Assembly: GCA_019240115.1 (NCBI GenBank)
Contig: JAFAYV010000079.1
Coordinates: 32,790 to 96,789, forward strand
Length of the DNA stretch: 64,000 nt
From: Solirubrobacterales bacterium
GTDB taxonomy: Bacteria > Actinomycetota > Thermoleophilia > Solirubrobacterales > Solirubrobacteraceae
Direction: 5' to 3'
A program made the translations under genes and the position numbers. Shown here piece after piece: positions 33,802-42,540 of this stretch. The notes below the pieces were generated by a model. That model did no database searches. It saw only the letters and a list, made by a program, of their open reading frames with translations, and had not been told where the DNA came from. Each line of letters begins with the position of its first letter. Position 1 is the stretch's first letter.

Positions 33802-35910
33802 ATGAGCATGGCCTCTGAGACAGTAACCGCACAGGCGCGCGACCGGTTGCGGGCCCTGACCGGCGATGCGGGCGCCGAGTTCCGCCCCGGCCAGCTTCAG
33901 GCGATCCGCGATCTCGTCGTCGAGCGGGCCCGCGTGCTCTGCGTCGAGCGCACCGGCTGGGGCAAGTCGGCGGTCTACTTCGTGGCCACCGCGCTCCTGC
34001 GCGAGGCCGGCGCCGGCCCCACCCTCATCGTCTCCCCGCTCCTGGCGCTGATGCGCAACCAGCTCGCCGCCGCCGGCCGCCTCGGCCTCCGCGCCCGCAC
34101 GATCAACTCCACCAACCGCGACGAGTGGGCGCAGGTTCGCGCCGACCTCTCCCACGGCTCCGTCGACCTGCTCCTGATCAGCCCCGAGCGGCTGAACAAC
34201 CCCGCGTTTCGCGACGCGATGCTCCCCGGCTTCGCCGCCTCGGTCGGGCTGCTGGTCATCGACGAGGCCCACTGCATCTCGGACTGGGGGCACGACTTCC
34301 GGCCCGACTACCGGCGGGTGCGCGACATGCTCGCGCGCCTGCATCGCGACGTCGCGGTGCTCGGCACGACGGCGACCGCCAACGACCGGGTCGTCGCTGA
34401 CGTCGTCGAGCAGCTCGCGGCGAGCCCGGCCGGCGACGGTGCACCGACGCTGCGGACCTACCGCGGAGCGCTCGCGCGGACGAGCCTCCGCCTCGAGGTC
34501 GTCGACCTGCCCCGGCCCGCGCAGCGGCTCGCCTGGCTCGTCGAGCACCTGCGCGACGACGGCGGCGGCCCCACGCTGGCGGGCTCGGGAATCGTATACA
34601 CGCTGACCCGGCGTGACGCCGAGCAGGTGGCCACGTTCCTGCAGGACAACGGGATCCCCGCGGCCGCCTACAGCGGCGAGCAGGACGGCGCGCTGCGCGA
34701 GGCGATCGAGGATCGCCTGCTCGCCAACGAGCTGCGCGCGGTCGTCGCCACGAGCGCGCTCGGCATGGGTTACGACAAGGCCGACCTCACCTTCGTCGTC
34801 CACTACCAGGCCCCCGGATCGGTGGTCTCCTACTACCAGCAGGTCGGCCGCGCCGGCCGCGGCGTGGAGCACGCCGACGTCGTGCTCCTGCGCGGCGGCG
34901 AGGACCGCCGCATCCAGGACTTCTTCATCGAACAGTCGTTCCCCGATCGCGAGCGCGTGGCCGCCGTGCTCTCCGAGCTTCAGACCGCCGGCGAGACCGG
35001 GCGCACCACCCGCGAGCTGATGGCGGCGGTCAACCTCGGGATGGGCCGCCTCGAGGCGATGCTGAAGATCCTCGACGTCGAGGGCGCGGTGCGCCGCGAC
35101 GGCGGCCGCTGGCACGTCGTCGCCGACGCCGACTGGAGCTATGACGCCGAGCGCTACGCCCACGTGACCGCCCTGCGCCGGACCGAGCAGCGGGCGATGG
35201 CGCGTTACGGCGCCGACGGTCGGTGCCTGATGCGAGCGCTGCAGGAGGAGCTCGACGATCCTCAGCCGGCAGACTGCGGCCGCTGCGCGATCTGCACCGC
35301 GCCGCGCTTCGCCAACCCGCCCTCGCCTGAGCTCGTCGAGCGCGCCGGCCGTCACCTGCGCGCGCGTCCGGTCGCGCTCGAGGCCAAGAAGATGGCCCCC
35401 GACGCCGGCGGAACGATGCGCAAGATCCCCGACGGCGTCCGCATCGATCCCGGCTGGTCGCTCGCGCGCTTCGGTGACGGCGGCTGGTGGCCGGCGGTGG
35501 CGCGGGGCCTTGCCAGCGGCGAGTTCGAGCCCGAGGTCGTCACCGCGCTCGCCGACGTCCTGCGCGCCGGCGAGGTGCCGGTGGCGTGGATGACCTCGGT
35601 GCCCTCGGCGCGCCTGGGCGGGGTGCTCCGCGGGCTCGCCGATCGGGTGGCGTCAGAGCTCGGCGCCGCTCACGTCGAGCTGCTCGCGCGGGTGCAGGAG
35701 CGCCCGCCGCAGCGCGAGATGGCCAACGCGGTGCAGCAGGCGGCCAACGTGCGGGGCGCGTTCCGCGTCGTCGGCGAGCCCCCGCGGGGGGGCGGAGCGC
35801 TGCTCGACGATCGCCGCGGCTCGGGCTGGACGCTGGCGATGGCGGGCGGGCAGCTGCGCCTCGCCGGCGCCGAGCGGGTCGTCCCGCTCGTGCTCGGCAC
35901 CGCGTTCTGA
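33802..35910 (+). CDS. recQ: RecQ-family DNA helicase with C-terminal phosphoribosyltransferase-like domain
   Basis: This 702-aa ATP-dependent 3'-5' helicase has Walker A TGWGKS at 51-56, the DEAH box with IDEAHCISDWGHDFRPDY, motif V/VI TSALGMGYDKAD and YYQQVGRAGR, and a zinc-binding region ending in DCGRCAIC. After about residue 545 comes a domain like ComF-type phosphoribosyltransferases: VPVAWMTSVPSARLGGVL, PPQREMANAVQQAANVRGAF and a PRPP-loop-like LLDDRRGSGWTLAMAG. This fusion is different from the RQC/HRDC tail of standard RecQ. Starts ATG 33802 and ATG 33808 are both possible. It is divergent from the molybdenum hydroxylase operon across 45 bp and precedes a DNA glycosylase. Confidence 0.88.
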   Translation: MSMASETVTAQARDRLRALTGDAGAEFRPGQLQAIRDLVVERARVLCVERTGWGKSAVYFVATALLREAGAGPTLIVSPLLALMRNQLAAAGRLGLRARTINSTNRDEWAQVRADLSHGSVDLLLISPERLNNPAFRDAMLPGFAASVGLLVIDEAHCISDWGHDFRPDYRRVRDMLARLHRDVAVLGTTATANDRVVADVVEQLAASPAGDGAPTLRTYRGALARTSLRLEVVDLPRPAQRLAWLVEHLRDDGGGPTLAGSGIVYTLTRRDAEQVATFLQDNGIPAAAYSGEQDGALREAIEDRLLANELRAVVATSALGMGYDKADLTFVVHYQAPGSVVSYYQQVGRAGRGVEHADVVLLRGGEDRRIQDFFIEQSFPDRERVAAVLSELQTAGETGRTTRELMAAVNLGMGRLEAMLKILDVEGAVRRDGGRWHVVADADWSYDAERYAHVTALRRTEQRAMARYGADGRCLMRALQEELDDPQPADCGRCAICTAPRFANPPSPELVERAGRHLRARPVALEAKKMAPDAGGTMRKIPDGVRIDPGWSLARFGDGGWWPAVARGLASGEFEPEVVTALADVLRAGEVPVAWMTSVPSARLGGVLRGLADRVASELGAAHVELLARVQERPPQREMANAVQQAANVRGAFRVVGEPPRGGGALLDDRRGSGWTLAMAGGQLRLAGAERVVPLVLGTAF

Positions 35911-35998
35911 GGTGCGCCGAGCGCGTCGGGGCATCGCGGCGCTCACCGGGCCGACTCGCTCGGATCGCGCGGCCACCCTTGCTACGATCGCCCGCCCC

Positions 35999-36643
35999 GT
36001 GGCCGCGCCCGCCGAGCCCGAGGCCGAGCCCGAGGTCGCGCAGCGATTCCTCGCGGGCCTCGCCGACCCGATCGCGCGGCTCGCGCGCGAGCAGGGCGTG
36101 ATCGAGGCCTATCTCCCGACGACCCCGATCGAGGCCGACGAGCCGCTGGCGTGGCTGACCTTCAGCATCATCGGGCAGCAGATCAGCCGCCGGGCCGCGC
36201 GCGCGGTGTTCGGCAGGCTCCGGGACCGGCTGGGCGGCGACCTGGAGGCGCCGGCGCTGGCGGCGCTCCCCGAGGCCGATCTTCGCGAGCTCGGCTTCTC
36301 CTACGCCAAGGCGCGCGCCGTCCGCGAGCTCGCCGCGGCCGTCGCCTCCGGCGAGCTCGTGTTCTCCGAGCTGCACGACCTCTCCGACGCGCAGGCGCAA
36401 GCCCGCCTGGTGGCGCTGCGCGGCATCGGGCCGTGGTCGGCGCAGGTCTTCCTCCTGCGCCGGCTGCGCCGCCCCGACGTGTTCCCGGCCGGCGACATGG
36501 GCCTGCGCCGCGCGATCGTCTCGCTCGACGATCTGCCGCGCCTGCCGACCGTCGCCGAGGCGGGGCAGCGCGCGGTCGCTTGGCGTCCGTACCGCTCCTA
36601 CGCCGCCAAGTACCTCTGGAACCACTACGCGGCGGGCGAGTGA
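35999..36643 (+). CDS. DNA-3-methyladenine glycosylase II (AlkA-like, HhH-GPD)
   Basis: This 214-aa base-excision repair enzyme removes alkylated purines. The helix-hairpin-helix is LRGIGPWSAQVF and the catalytic aspartate is in FPAGDMGLRRAI, followed by the usual WRPYRSYAAKYLWNH end. The GTG at 35999 is preferred over GTG 35912: a TACGAT hexamer lies 10 nt before it and the upstream codons do not look like protein. The Fe-S cysteine cluster of endonuclease III is absent, which fits the AlkA branch. It follows recQ by 88 bp, so two repair genes are adjacent. Confidence 0.87.
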   Translation: MAAPAEPEAEPEVAQRFLAGLADPIARLAREQGVIEAYLPTTPIEADEPLAWLTFSIIGQQISRRAARAVFGRLRDRLGGDLEAPALAALPEADLRELGFSYAKARAVRELAAAVASGELVFSELHDLSDAQAQARLVALRGIGPWSAQVFLLRRLRRPDVFPAGDMGLRRAIVSLDDLPRLPTVAEAGQRAVAWRPYRSYAAKYLWNHYAAGE

Positions 36644-36652
36644 CCCGGCGGC

Positions 36653-36678
36653 TACCCTTCCCTCGACCAAAAGGAGGT
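36653..36678 (+). promoter_or_regulatory. Promoter -10 and strong RBS of the SDR gene
   Basis: TACCCT (36653-36658) is followed by a short leader with AAAAGGAGGT (36669-36678) 7 nt before ATG 36686. This is a clear leadered gene in a window where leaderless starts are common. Confidence 0.55.
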
Positions 36679-36685
36679 CGGGTAA

Positions 36686-37450
36686 ATGCAGATTTCAGAG
36701 GCAGGCGCGATCGTGTTCGGAGGGGCGTCCGGCCTCGGCGAGGCCACCGCTCGCCGGCTGGCCGCGGAGGGCGCGAAGGTCCTCATCGCCGACCTGGCCG
36801 AGGATCGCGCCGCGCAGATCGCGCGCGAGATCGGTGCGCAGGCCGTCGTCACCGATGTCACCGACCCGGCTTCGGTGCAGGCCGCCGTCGCGCAGGCCGC
36901 GCGCCTGGGCGCGCGCGGGTTGCGGATCTCGGTCACCTGCGCCGGCGTCGGCACGCCGGGGAAGCTGATCGGGCGCGACGGCCCGACCGACCTCGAGGAG
37001 TTCGCCAAGGTGATCCAGGTCAACCTCATCGGCACGATCAACGCCGTGCGTCTCGCGGCCGCCGCCATGCTCGAGAACGACCCTGACGCCGGGGGCGAGC
37101 GCGGCGTGGCGATCAACACCTCGTCGATCGCCGCCTACGACGGCCAGATCGGCCAGGTCGCCTACGCCGCCTCCAAGGGCGGCGTCGCGTCGCTGACCCT
37201 GCCGGTCGCGCGCGAGCTCGCCGAGCACGGCGTGCGCGTCGTCGCGATCGCCCCGGGCCTGTTCGACACGCCGATGCTCGAGGGCCTGCCCGACGACGCG
37301 CGCGAGGCCCTCAGCGACGTCACGCCGTTTCCCGGCCGCCTCGGCGACCCCGCCGAGTACGCCGACCTCGTCGAGCACGTCGTCACCAACGCGATGCTCA
37401 ACGGCGAGGTCATCCGGCTCGACGGCGCGCTGCGGATGGCGCCCCGCTGA
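36686..37450 (+). CDS. Short-chain dehydrogenase (3-hydroxyacyl-CoA dehydrogenase-like)
   Basis: This 254-aa SDR has the cofactor motif VFGGASGLGEATA near residues 10-22, the active-site Ser in NTSSIAAYDGQIGQ and the YxxxK in AYAASKGG. The combination FGGASGLG and the C-terminal PFPGRLGDPAEYADLVEHVV is typical of type II 3-hydroxyacyl-CoA dehydrogenases (HSD17B10-like), which oxidise beta-hydroxyacyl-CoA with NAD+. An Asp after the second strand (LIADLAED) favours NAD+. It has an excellent RBS and ends just before a repeat-rich convergent region. Confidence 0.88.
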   Translation: MQISEAGAIVFGGASGLGEATARRLAAEGAKVLIADLAEDRAAQIAREIGAQAVVTDVTDPASVQAAVAQAARLGARGLRISVTCAGVGTPGKLIGRDGPTDLEEFAKVIQVNLIGTINAVRLAAAAMLENDPDAGGERGVAINTSSIAAYDGQIGQVAYAASKGGVASLTLPVARELAEHGVRVVAIAPGLFDTPMLEGLPDDAREALSDVTPFPGRLGDPAEYADLVEHVVTNAMLNGEVIRLDGALRMAPR

Positions 37451-37556
37451 GGCGGCCCTCGGCGCTCGGCCTCAGGGCAGGCCGCCGAGGCGGCCCTCGA
37501 CGCTCGGCCGCCGAGGCGGCCCTCCAAGCCCGGCCTCAGGGCAGGCCGCTGAGGCG
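37451..37556. repeat. GC-rich imperfect repeats between convergent genes
   Basis: The segment GGCCTCAGGGCAGGCCGC occurs twice (about 37468-37485 and 37531-37548), with GAGGCGGCCCTC-type units between. The second copy includes the 3' end and stop of the zinc-ribbon gene, so the first looks like a duplication of that gene tail. The units can form hairpins (GGCCGCCTCGGCGGCC) and may act as a two-way transcription end. Confidence 0.7.
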
Positions 37557-37829
37557 GACCGTCACGCGCGCCGGCCGGGTCGGCTCCTCAAGCGAGAGGA
37601 ACTCCCGCACCGCCGCCCGGCGCCCGCAGAACGGGCAGCAGATCGGGTCGGCGACCACCAGCGGCTCGGCGCCGACGGTCACCGGGGCGTCGCAGCGATC
37701 GCAGGCCAGCGTGCCGCCGCACAGCCGGCGCGTCCGCACCGCGCGACGCTCCTCGTGATAGCCGGGCACCGAGCGCCGCGAGGCTTCGAGGTCCCCGTCC
37801 GAGGGCAGTCCGGGTCCGAGCCAGCTCAT
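37536..37829 (-). CDS. Small zinc-ribbon protein
   Basis: This 97-aa protein of unknown function has cysteines that suggest a metal site: CGGTLACDRC and, about 25 residues later, CCPFCGRR. The pattern is that of small zinc ribbons, not of a known enzyme. The C terminus is a short basic beta-rich end (RPARVTVRLSGLP). Its stop lies within a local repeat. ATG 37829 is the only good start; a plus-strand gene ends 85 bp away on the convergent side. Confidence 0.6.
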   Translation of the reverse strand: MSWLGPGLPSDGDLEASRRSVPGYHEERRAVRTRRLCGGTLACDRCDAPVTVGAEPLVVADPICCPFCGRRAAVREFLSLEEPTRPARVTVRLSGLP

Positions 37830-37883
37830 CGCGGCTCGTAGTCTACGGCGGCGTCCGGGCCTGCCGGACGGGTCGCGCCGGGG

Positions 37884-40151
37884 TCAGGAGGCGACCTGCG
37901 CCCGGTCCGCACGTCGGCGGCGCGTCAGCGCGCGGTGATAGCCGGCGGCGAGCTGGGACAGGGACGCCGGCCAGGTGCGCCGCACGACCGACGCCGGGCC
38001 CGCCCGCCGCAGCCGCTCGGCGAGCTCCGGCGTGCTCACGAGGGTGAGCAGGGCCTGCGCGAGCGGCTCGGGCCCCGCGGCGCTGAGCAGGCCGGTCTCG
38101 CCGTGGACGATGAGCGACGCCGGCCCGCCGGCGTCGACGGCGACGACGGGGAGGCCGCTCGCCTGCGCCTCGATGACCACCTGGCCGAAGGTGTCGGTGC
38201 TGGACGCGAACAGGAAGGCATCGGCCGACGCATACGCGCGGGCGAGATCCTCGCCGCCCAGCCAGCCGAGGAAGGTCGCGGCGTCGCCGAGCCGGTCGCG
38301 CAGCCAGGCCTCCTCGGGACCGCCACCGGCGAGGCAGAGATGCAGCCGCGGATCGCGCCTGCGCGCGGCGCAGAACGCATCGGCGAGGAGCTCGATCCCC
38401 TTCTCGCGCGTCAGCCGCCCGGCGTACAGGACGGTGACCTCCCCGGGCAGCGCCGTCGCGTCGCGCAGCGCGGGATCGAAGCGCTGCACGTCGACCCCGC
38501 GCTCCCAGCGGCCCATCCGGTCGCGCTCGATCCCGAGGTCGACGAGGCGCTCGTCGCTGGCCGCGCTGGGGGACAGGACGAGGTCGCAGGAGCCGTAGAA
38601 GCTCCCGAGCGCGGCGGCGACGAGCGCCTGGAGCTGGGATTGCCCCGAGCGTAGGCCCGCGTAGGCGGCGAGCTCGGTGTGGTAGCTGCCGAGCACCGGC
38701 AGCCCGAGCACGCGCGCGAGCAGCCACGCGGCGATCCCCGCCGGGCCGGGCGAGCACAGGTGCAGCAGGTCATAGCGGCCCTCGGCAACCGCCTCGACAA
38801 TCGCCGGCAGTCCCGGCACGCCGACGGTCAGGCCGGCGTAGAACGGGACCTCGATGTCGGCGACCGCACTGAGCCGGCGGTCGACGTCGGGGTCGGTGCC
38901 GATCACCTCGACGTCGTAGCCGGGCACGCCCCGGTCGCGGATCTGCTGGATGGTGTGGCTGACCCCGTGCACCGCGCCGAGGCCGTCGGTCACGAGCGCG
39001 ACCCGGGGCCGGTCGCCGTCCGAGCGCGTCAGCTTGAGCTTCTCGCGGCCGAGGAACGCCGTGGAGGCGGCATAGGGAATGGCCGGGATCAGCGCGTCGA
39101 ACAGCCGCGCGGCGTGACGTCCGAGCGCGAGCTCGCCCCGGCCCACGTCCGTCGCCAGCTCGATCGCCGCCGCGGCGAGGCGGCGCTCGTGGATCCGTCG
39201 GGCGCGGCGCTGCAGGTCGGGATGGCTGAGTCGGCCCGCCTGGAGCTCGCGCAGCAAGCTGCCCTCGTCGAGCTCGAGGTCCATCGCGCCCAGCCATGCG
39301 CGCAACAGCGCCCGGGCGTCGCCGGGCCCGAGGTCACCCGCAACCTGGCCGTGGCGAGCGTCCCCTTCGCACATCATCCGCTCGACGATTGCGAGCACCG
39401 CCCCCGGCTCGGCACGCTGCTTGCACTCCGACCCGAGGCTGCGGATGGTCAGCGCCATCGCGGCATGGGCCCACTTCGCGGCGCTGCCCTGCGCGCCCTG
39501 AGCCTGAGCGCGCCCGGCGCGGACGTGATCGAGGTACTCTCGCGGCCCCCCGGCCGGCGGGGTCTCGGTGAACGTCCGGCCGACGTCGATTCCGGCGTGG
39601 TCGTCGGACCCGCCGATGGCGGTGCCGCCGTGGGTCTCGATGTAGACGAACGCCGGCAGGTTGAGCTCCTTGGCGCGCGACCCGTTGCGCGTCTCCCAGA
39701 TCGGGAACAGCTCGGCCAGGCGACGGCGGTGGCGGGCGGTCAACGGCGCCTGGACCGCGTAGAACGGGTGGGCGAGCGCGGCGGCGATCTCGTGCTCCTG
39801 CAGGTAGGCCGCGCACGTCTCGACGTCGTCGTTGTGGGCCTGCAGCCACTCGTGGTCATCGGACGTGATCCCGTAGCAGAGCACGTGCACGGCCACCGGC
39901 TCGCCCCTGAAGGACACCGTCAGCTCCTCGGAGACGAATGTGTCGGCGAGGTGGGCGATCGACAGGGCCCCCTCGATCGTGTCGTGGTCGGTGATGGTCA
40001 CGAAGTCCATTCCCTGCGCCTTGGCCAGCTCGTAGACCTCGCACGGCTCGGTGGCGCATTCCGGCAGGCTCAGCGAGCGCTGGATGCCCAGCTTGGACAG
40101 CTCCGACGCCGTCGAGTGCACATGCATGTCGACGCGACTGTTCTCGTACAT
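37884..40151 (-). CDS. PHP-domain / GT4 glycosyltransferase fusion protein
   Basis: This 755-residue protein joins a metal-dependent PHP hydrolase domain (MHVHST near 9-14, TITDHDTIEG, LAHPFYA and IGGSDDHAG, about residues 8-220) to a family 4 glycosyltransferase (about 380 to the end; AGRLTREKGIEL and the donor-binding FGQVVIEAQASGLPVVAV with GGPASLI). A helical linker of some 150 residues lies between. The PHP half may hydrolyse a phosphoester or phosphosugar; the GT4 half transfers a sugar from a nucleotide donor. ATG 40151 starts the conserved sequence; the frame is open to 40271. It is divergent from a GH31 glucosidase gene, consistent with glycan or glycolipid metabolism. Confidence 0.85.
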   Translation of the reverse strand: MYENSRVDMHVHSTASELSKLGIQRSLSLPECATEPCEVYELAKAQGMDFVTITDHDTIEGALSIAHLADTFVSEELTVSFRGEPVAVHVLCYGITSDDHEWLQAHNDDVETCAAYLQEHEIAAALAHPFYAVQAPLTARHRRRLAELFPIWETRNGSRAKELNLPAFVYIETHGGTAIGGSDDHAGIDVGRTFTETPPAGGPREYLDHVRAGRAQAQGAQGSAAKWAHAAMALTIRSLGSECKQRAEPGAVLAIVERMMCEGDARHGQVAGDLGPGDARALLRAWLGAMDLELDEGSLLRELQAGRLSHPDLQRRARRIHERRLAAAAIELATDVGRGELALGRHAARLFDALIPAIPYAASTAFLGREKLKLTRSDGDRPRVALVTDGLGAVHGVSHTIQQIRDRGVPGYDVEVIGTDPDVDRRLSAVADIEVPFYAGLTVGVPGLPAIVEAVAEGRYDLLHLCSPGPAGIAAWLLARVLGLPVLGSYHTELAAYAGLRSGQSQLQALVAAALGSFYGSCDLVLSPSAASDERLVDLGIERDRMGRWERGVDVQRFDPALRDATALPGEVTVLYAGRLTREKGIELLADAFCAARRRDPRLHLCLAGGGPEEAWLRDRLGDAATFLGWLGGEDLARAYASADAFLFASSTDTFGQVVIEAQASGLPVVAVDAGGPASLIVHGETGLLSAAGPEPLAQALLTLVSTPELAERLRRAGPASVVRRTWPASLSQLAAGYHRALTRRRRADRAQVAS

Positions 40152-40196
40152 GGGTATAGGATCTCCCTGCAACTGACGCGTTCTGGTGAACAACGC

Positions 40197-40213
40197 GGTC
40201 ATCTGCGGTGACC
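40197..40213. promoter_or_regulatory. Short inverted repeat between PHP-GT4 and GH31 genes
   Basis: GGTCA-(7 nt)-TGACC lies in the divergent intergenic space and is a possible regulator site. It is short and could be chance. Confidence 0.3.
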
Positions 40214-40243
40214 ATCTCGTGAACCTCCGCATCACGGGCGGGC

Positions 40244-42508
40244 GTGTTCGAGAACCATGCGCAGATGTCATCCGACGAGCTCGTGGTGGAGAACGGCCGG
40301 CTGCGGGTGGAGGTGACCCTACGTCCGTTTCAGTTCACGGTTGCGCGACGGGGCGGACGGTCGCTGCTGCGCGCCGGCGGAGCCTGGGCGGCCGACGGCG
40401 AGATCCGCGACCAGTTCCTGCAGTTCACCGAGGCCGTGCTCGCGCGCGAGGATCGAGACCCGGCCCTGCGCGTCCTGCGCGCCCGGGTGCTGTCGCGGCG
40501 CGAACGGGGCGTGACGCTCGGCCTGCGGCTCGCCACCGGGCGAACCGGACGGCTCGAGATCGACCTGCCCGCCGCCGAGCGGGTGTCGCTGGTGCTGACC
40601 GTCGAGGATCGGCCGCTGCGGCTGGGTTTGGACTGGGAGCGGCGGTCCGAAGAGCGCCTCGTGGGTCTCGGCCTGCGCCACCATCCACGGCTCGACCAGG
40701 CGGGGCGCGACATCCAGCTCGGCGCCGACCGCCGCTACACCGGGCCCGACTGCCCGCCCGAGATGCTCCAGGAGGGGGGCATCCCCCAGGGCGACTGCGC
40801 GCCGGTGCCGTGGCTGCTCTCGAGCCGCGGCTACGGCGTGTGGTGTCGCGGCGACGGCAACGGAGTCGCCTTCGACCTCGCCGGCGAGCGGCTGTCGATC
40901 TCCGCCCGCGCGCACGCGGGACCGCTGGCGCTGGAGATCGTCTGCGCCGGCACCCCGGCCGCGCGCCTGCGCCAGCTGTGCCGCCTCACCGGCTTTCCGG
41001 CGCAGCTGCCCGACTGGGGGTACGGCTTCTGGAAGAGCCGCGACGTGCACGAGCACCAGGACGACGTGCTCGACGACTTCCTCGGCTTCCGCCGCCACCA
41101 CATCCCGCTCGACGCGATCGTCATCGACTCACCGTGGGCGACGCAGTACAACACCTGGGAGTTCAACCCCCACCAGTTCCCCGACGCGGCGTGGATGATC
41201 CGCTCGATGCGCGCCGCCGGGGTGCGCACCGTCGTGTGGGTGACCCCATGGGTCAACCTCGATTCGCGGACCGGCCAGATCCCGCCGCAGCCCGAGTCCG
41301 AGCGCCTGCACTCCGAGCCCGCCAGCACCTATGCGCCCGCGGCCGCCGCCGGCCACTTCGTCCGCGAGCCCTCCGACGGGCGGCCGTTCGTGTCCCAGTG
41401 GTGGATGGGGACGGGTTCGCCGGTCGACCTCACCAGCCCGGCCGCCGAGCGCTGGTGGCGCGAGTCGGCCAAGCGGGTGCTCGCGCTCGGGGTCGAGGGG
41501 ATCAAGGCCGACGACGGCGACGGCTTCTACATCCCCGATCGGGTGCGCCTCGCCGACGGGCGCACCGGCGCCCAGGCGGCCTGGGCGCTCGGCGGCCTGC
41601 ACCGCGACTGCCTGCAGCGCGCGCTCGACGAGGCGCATCCCGGACGCGGCGTCCTGTTCGGCCGCAGCGGCTGGAGCGGCCAGCACGCCTGCGGGCTGAC
41701 CTGGGGCGGAGACCAGGCGTCGGACTTCTGGTCGCTGCGGGTGCTCGTCGTCGCGGCGCTCAACGGCGCCCTGAGCGCGATCTCGAACTTCTCCCACGAC
41801 ATCGGCGGGTATCTCGGCCACCGCCTCGTCGAGCGCTGCCCGCCCGAGCTGCTCATCCGCTGGCTGCAGTTCGGCTGCTTCACCCCGCTGATGCACGCGC
41901 ACTCGCGGATGCCCCAGGAGCCGTGGCACTACGGCGAGCGCGTGGTCGATTCCTACCGCGCCTACGTGCTGCTGCACGAGCAGCTCGTGCCCTACGTGCG
42001 TGCCGCCGCGCTGACCGCGGCTGTGACCGGGCTGCCGATCATGCGTCCCCTCGCCCTGCTCGATCCCTCCGACCCGCGTGGGTTCACCGTCGACGACGCC
42101 TACGGCTATGGCCCTGCGCTCTGGGTGGCGCCGGTGCTCGCCGACGGCGCGCGTGAGCGCGAGGTGTCGCTTCCCCGGGGCCGGTGGGTCGAGACCTGGT
42201 CGGGTCAGACGGTGGTCGGCGGCGGGGAGTCGGTGGTCAAGGCACCGCTCGAGCGGATCCCGGTCTGGGTGCGGAGCGGCTCGATCGTCGTCACCTATCC
42301 CGCCGAGCACGTCGCGGAGGGCCTCGGTGACGTGCGGGAGGACGAGCGGCCGCTCGTGGCGACCCTGTGGGGCCGGCCGCGGTTGGGACGGACGGCGGCT
42401 CGGCTGCCCGACGGCGACCGGATCGCGTGGCGCGATGGGCGCTGGGAGCTGCCGCGGGGACGGTCGGTGACGGTCGTCGACCGGTCAGACGCCATTTCGG
42501 TAGCTTGA
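40244..42508 (+). CDS. Glycoside hydrolase family 31 (alpha-glucosidase/alpha-xylosidase)
   Basis: This 754-aa GH31 enzyme hydrolyses a terminal alpha-linked sugar by a double-displacement mechanism. The N-terminal beta-sandwich (about 1-220) is followed by a TIM barrel; the nucleophile aspartate is in GVEGIKADDGDGF and the acid/base in FGRSGWSGQHACGLTWGGDQASDFW region. Distal sequence with SNFSHDIGGYLG and CFTPLMHAHS is typical of the family. No signal peptide is seen, so it acts in the cytosol. GTG 40244 is listed; ATG 40265 is an alternative. alpha-Xylosidase (YicI-like) versus alpha-glucosidase cannot be settled by eye. Confidence 0.87.
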   Translation: MFENHAQMSSDELVVENGRLRVEVTLRPFQFTVARRGGRSLLRAGGAWAADGEIRDQFLQFTEAVLAREDRDPALRVLRARVLSRRERGVTLGLRLATGRTGRLEIDLPAAERVSLVLTVEDRPLRLGLDWERRSEERLVGLGLRHHPRLDQAGRDIQLGADRRYTGPDCPPEMLQEGGIPQGDCAPVPWLLSSRGYGVWCRGDGNGVAFDLAGERLSISARAHAGPLALEIVCAGTPAARLRQLCRLTGFPAQLPDWGYGFWKSRDVHEHQDDVLDDFLGFRRHHIPLDAIVIDSPWATQYNTWEFNPHQFPDAAWMIRSMRAAGVRTVVWVTPWVNLDSRTGQIPPQPESERLHSEPASTYAPAAAAGHFVREPSDGRPFVSQWWMGTGSPVDLTSPAAERWWRESAKRVLALGVEGIKADDGDGFYIPDRVRLADGRTGAQAAWALGGLHRDCLQRALDEAHPGRGVLFGRSGWSGQHACGLTWGGDQASDFWSLRVLVVAALNGALSAISNFSHDIGGYLGHRLVERCPPELLIRWLQFGCFTPLMHAHSRMPQEPWHYGERVVDSYRAYVLLHEQLVPYVRAAALTAAVTGLPIMRPLALLDPSDPRGFTVDDAYGYGPALWVAPVLADGAREREVSLPRGRWVETWSGQTVVGGGESVVKAPLERIPVWVRSGSIVVTYPAEHVAEGLGDVREDERPLVATLWGRPRLGRTAARLPDGDRIAWRDGRWELPRGRSVTVVDRSDAISVA

Positions 42509-42540
42509 CACTTCTATTTTGGCTAGCCATACTTTAGGTA
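42505..42540 (+). promoter_or_regulatory. Canonical promoter with palindromic operator for the DtxR-type gene
   Basis: TTGACA (42505-42510), a 17-bp spacer and CATACT (42528-42533) form a sigma-70-type promoter; GTG 42541 follows the -10 by 7 nt. The perfect palindrome TGGCTAGCCA (42520-42529) lies in the spacer and touches the -10, the position expected for repression by the encoded metalloregulator. The stretch is notably AT-rich for this window. Confidence 0.7.

Noticed and set aside
31372..35355. 1327-aa version of the molybdenum hydroxylase large subunit
   Set aside because: The first 530 residues are antisense to recQ and low complexity; family sequence begins at ATG 33756.
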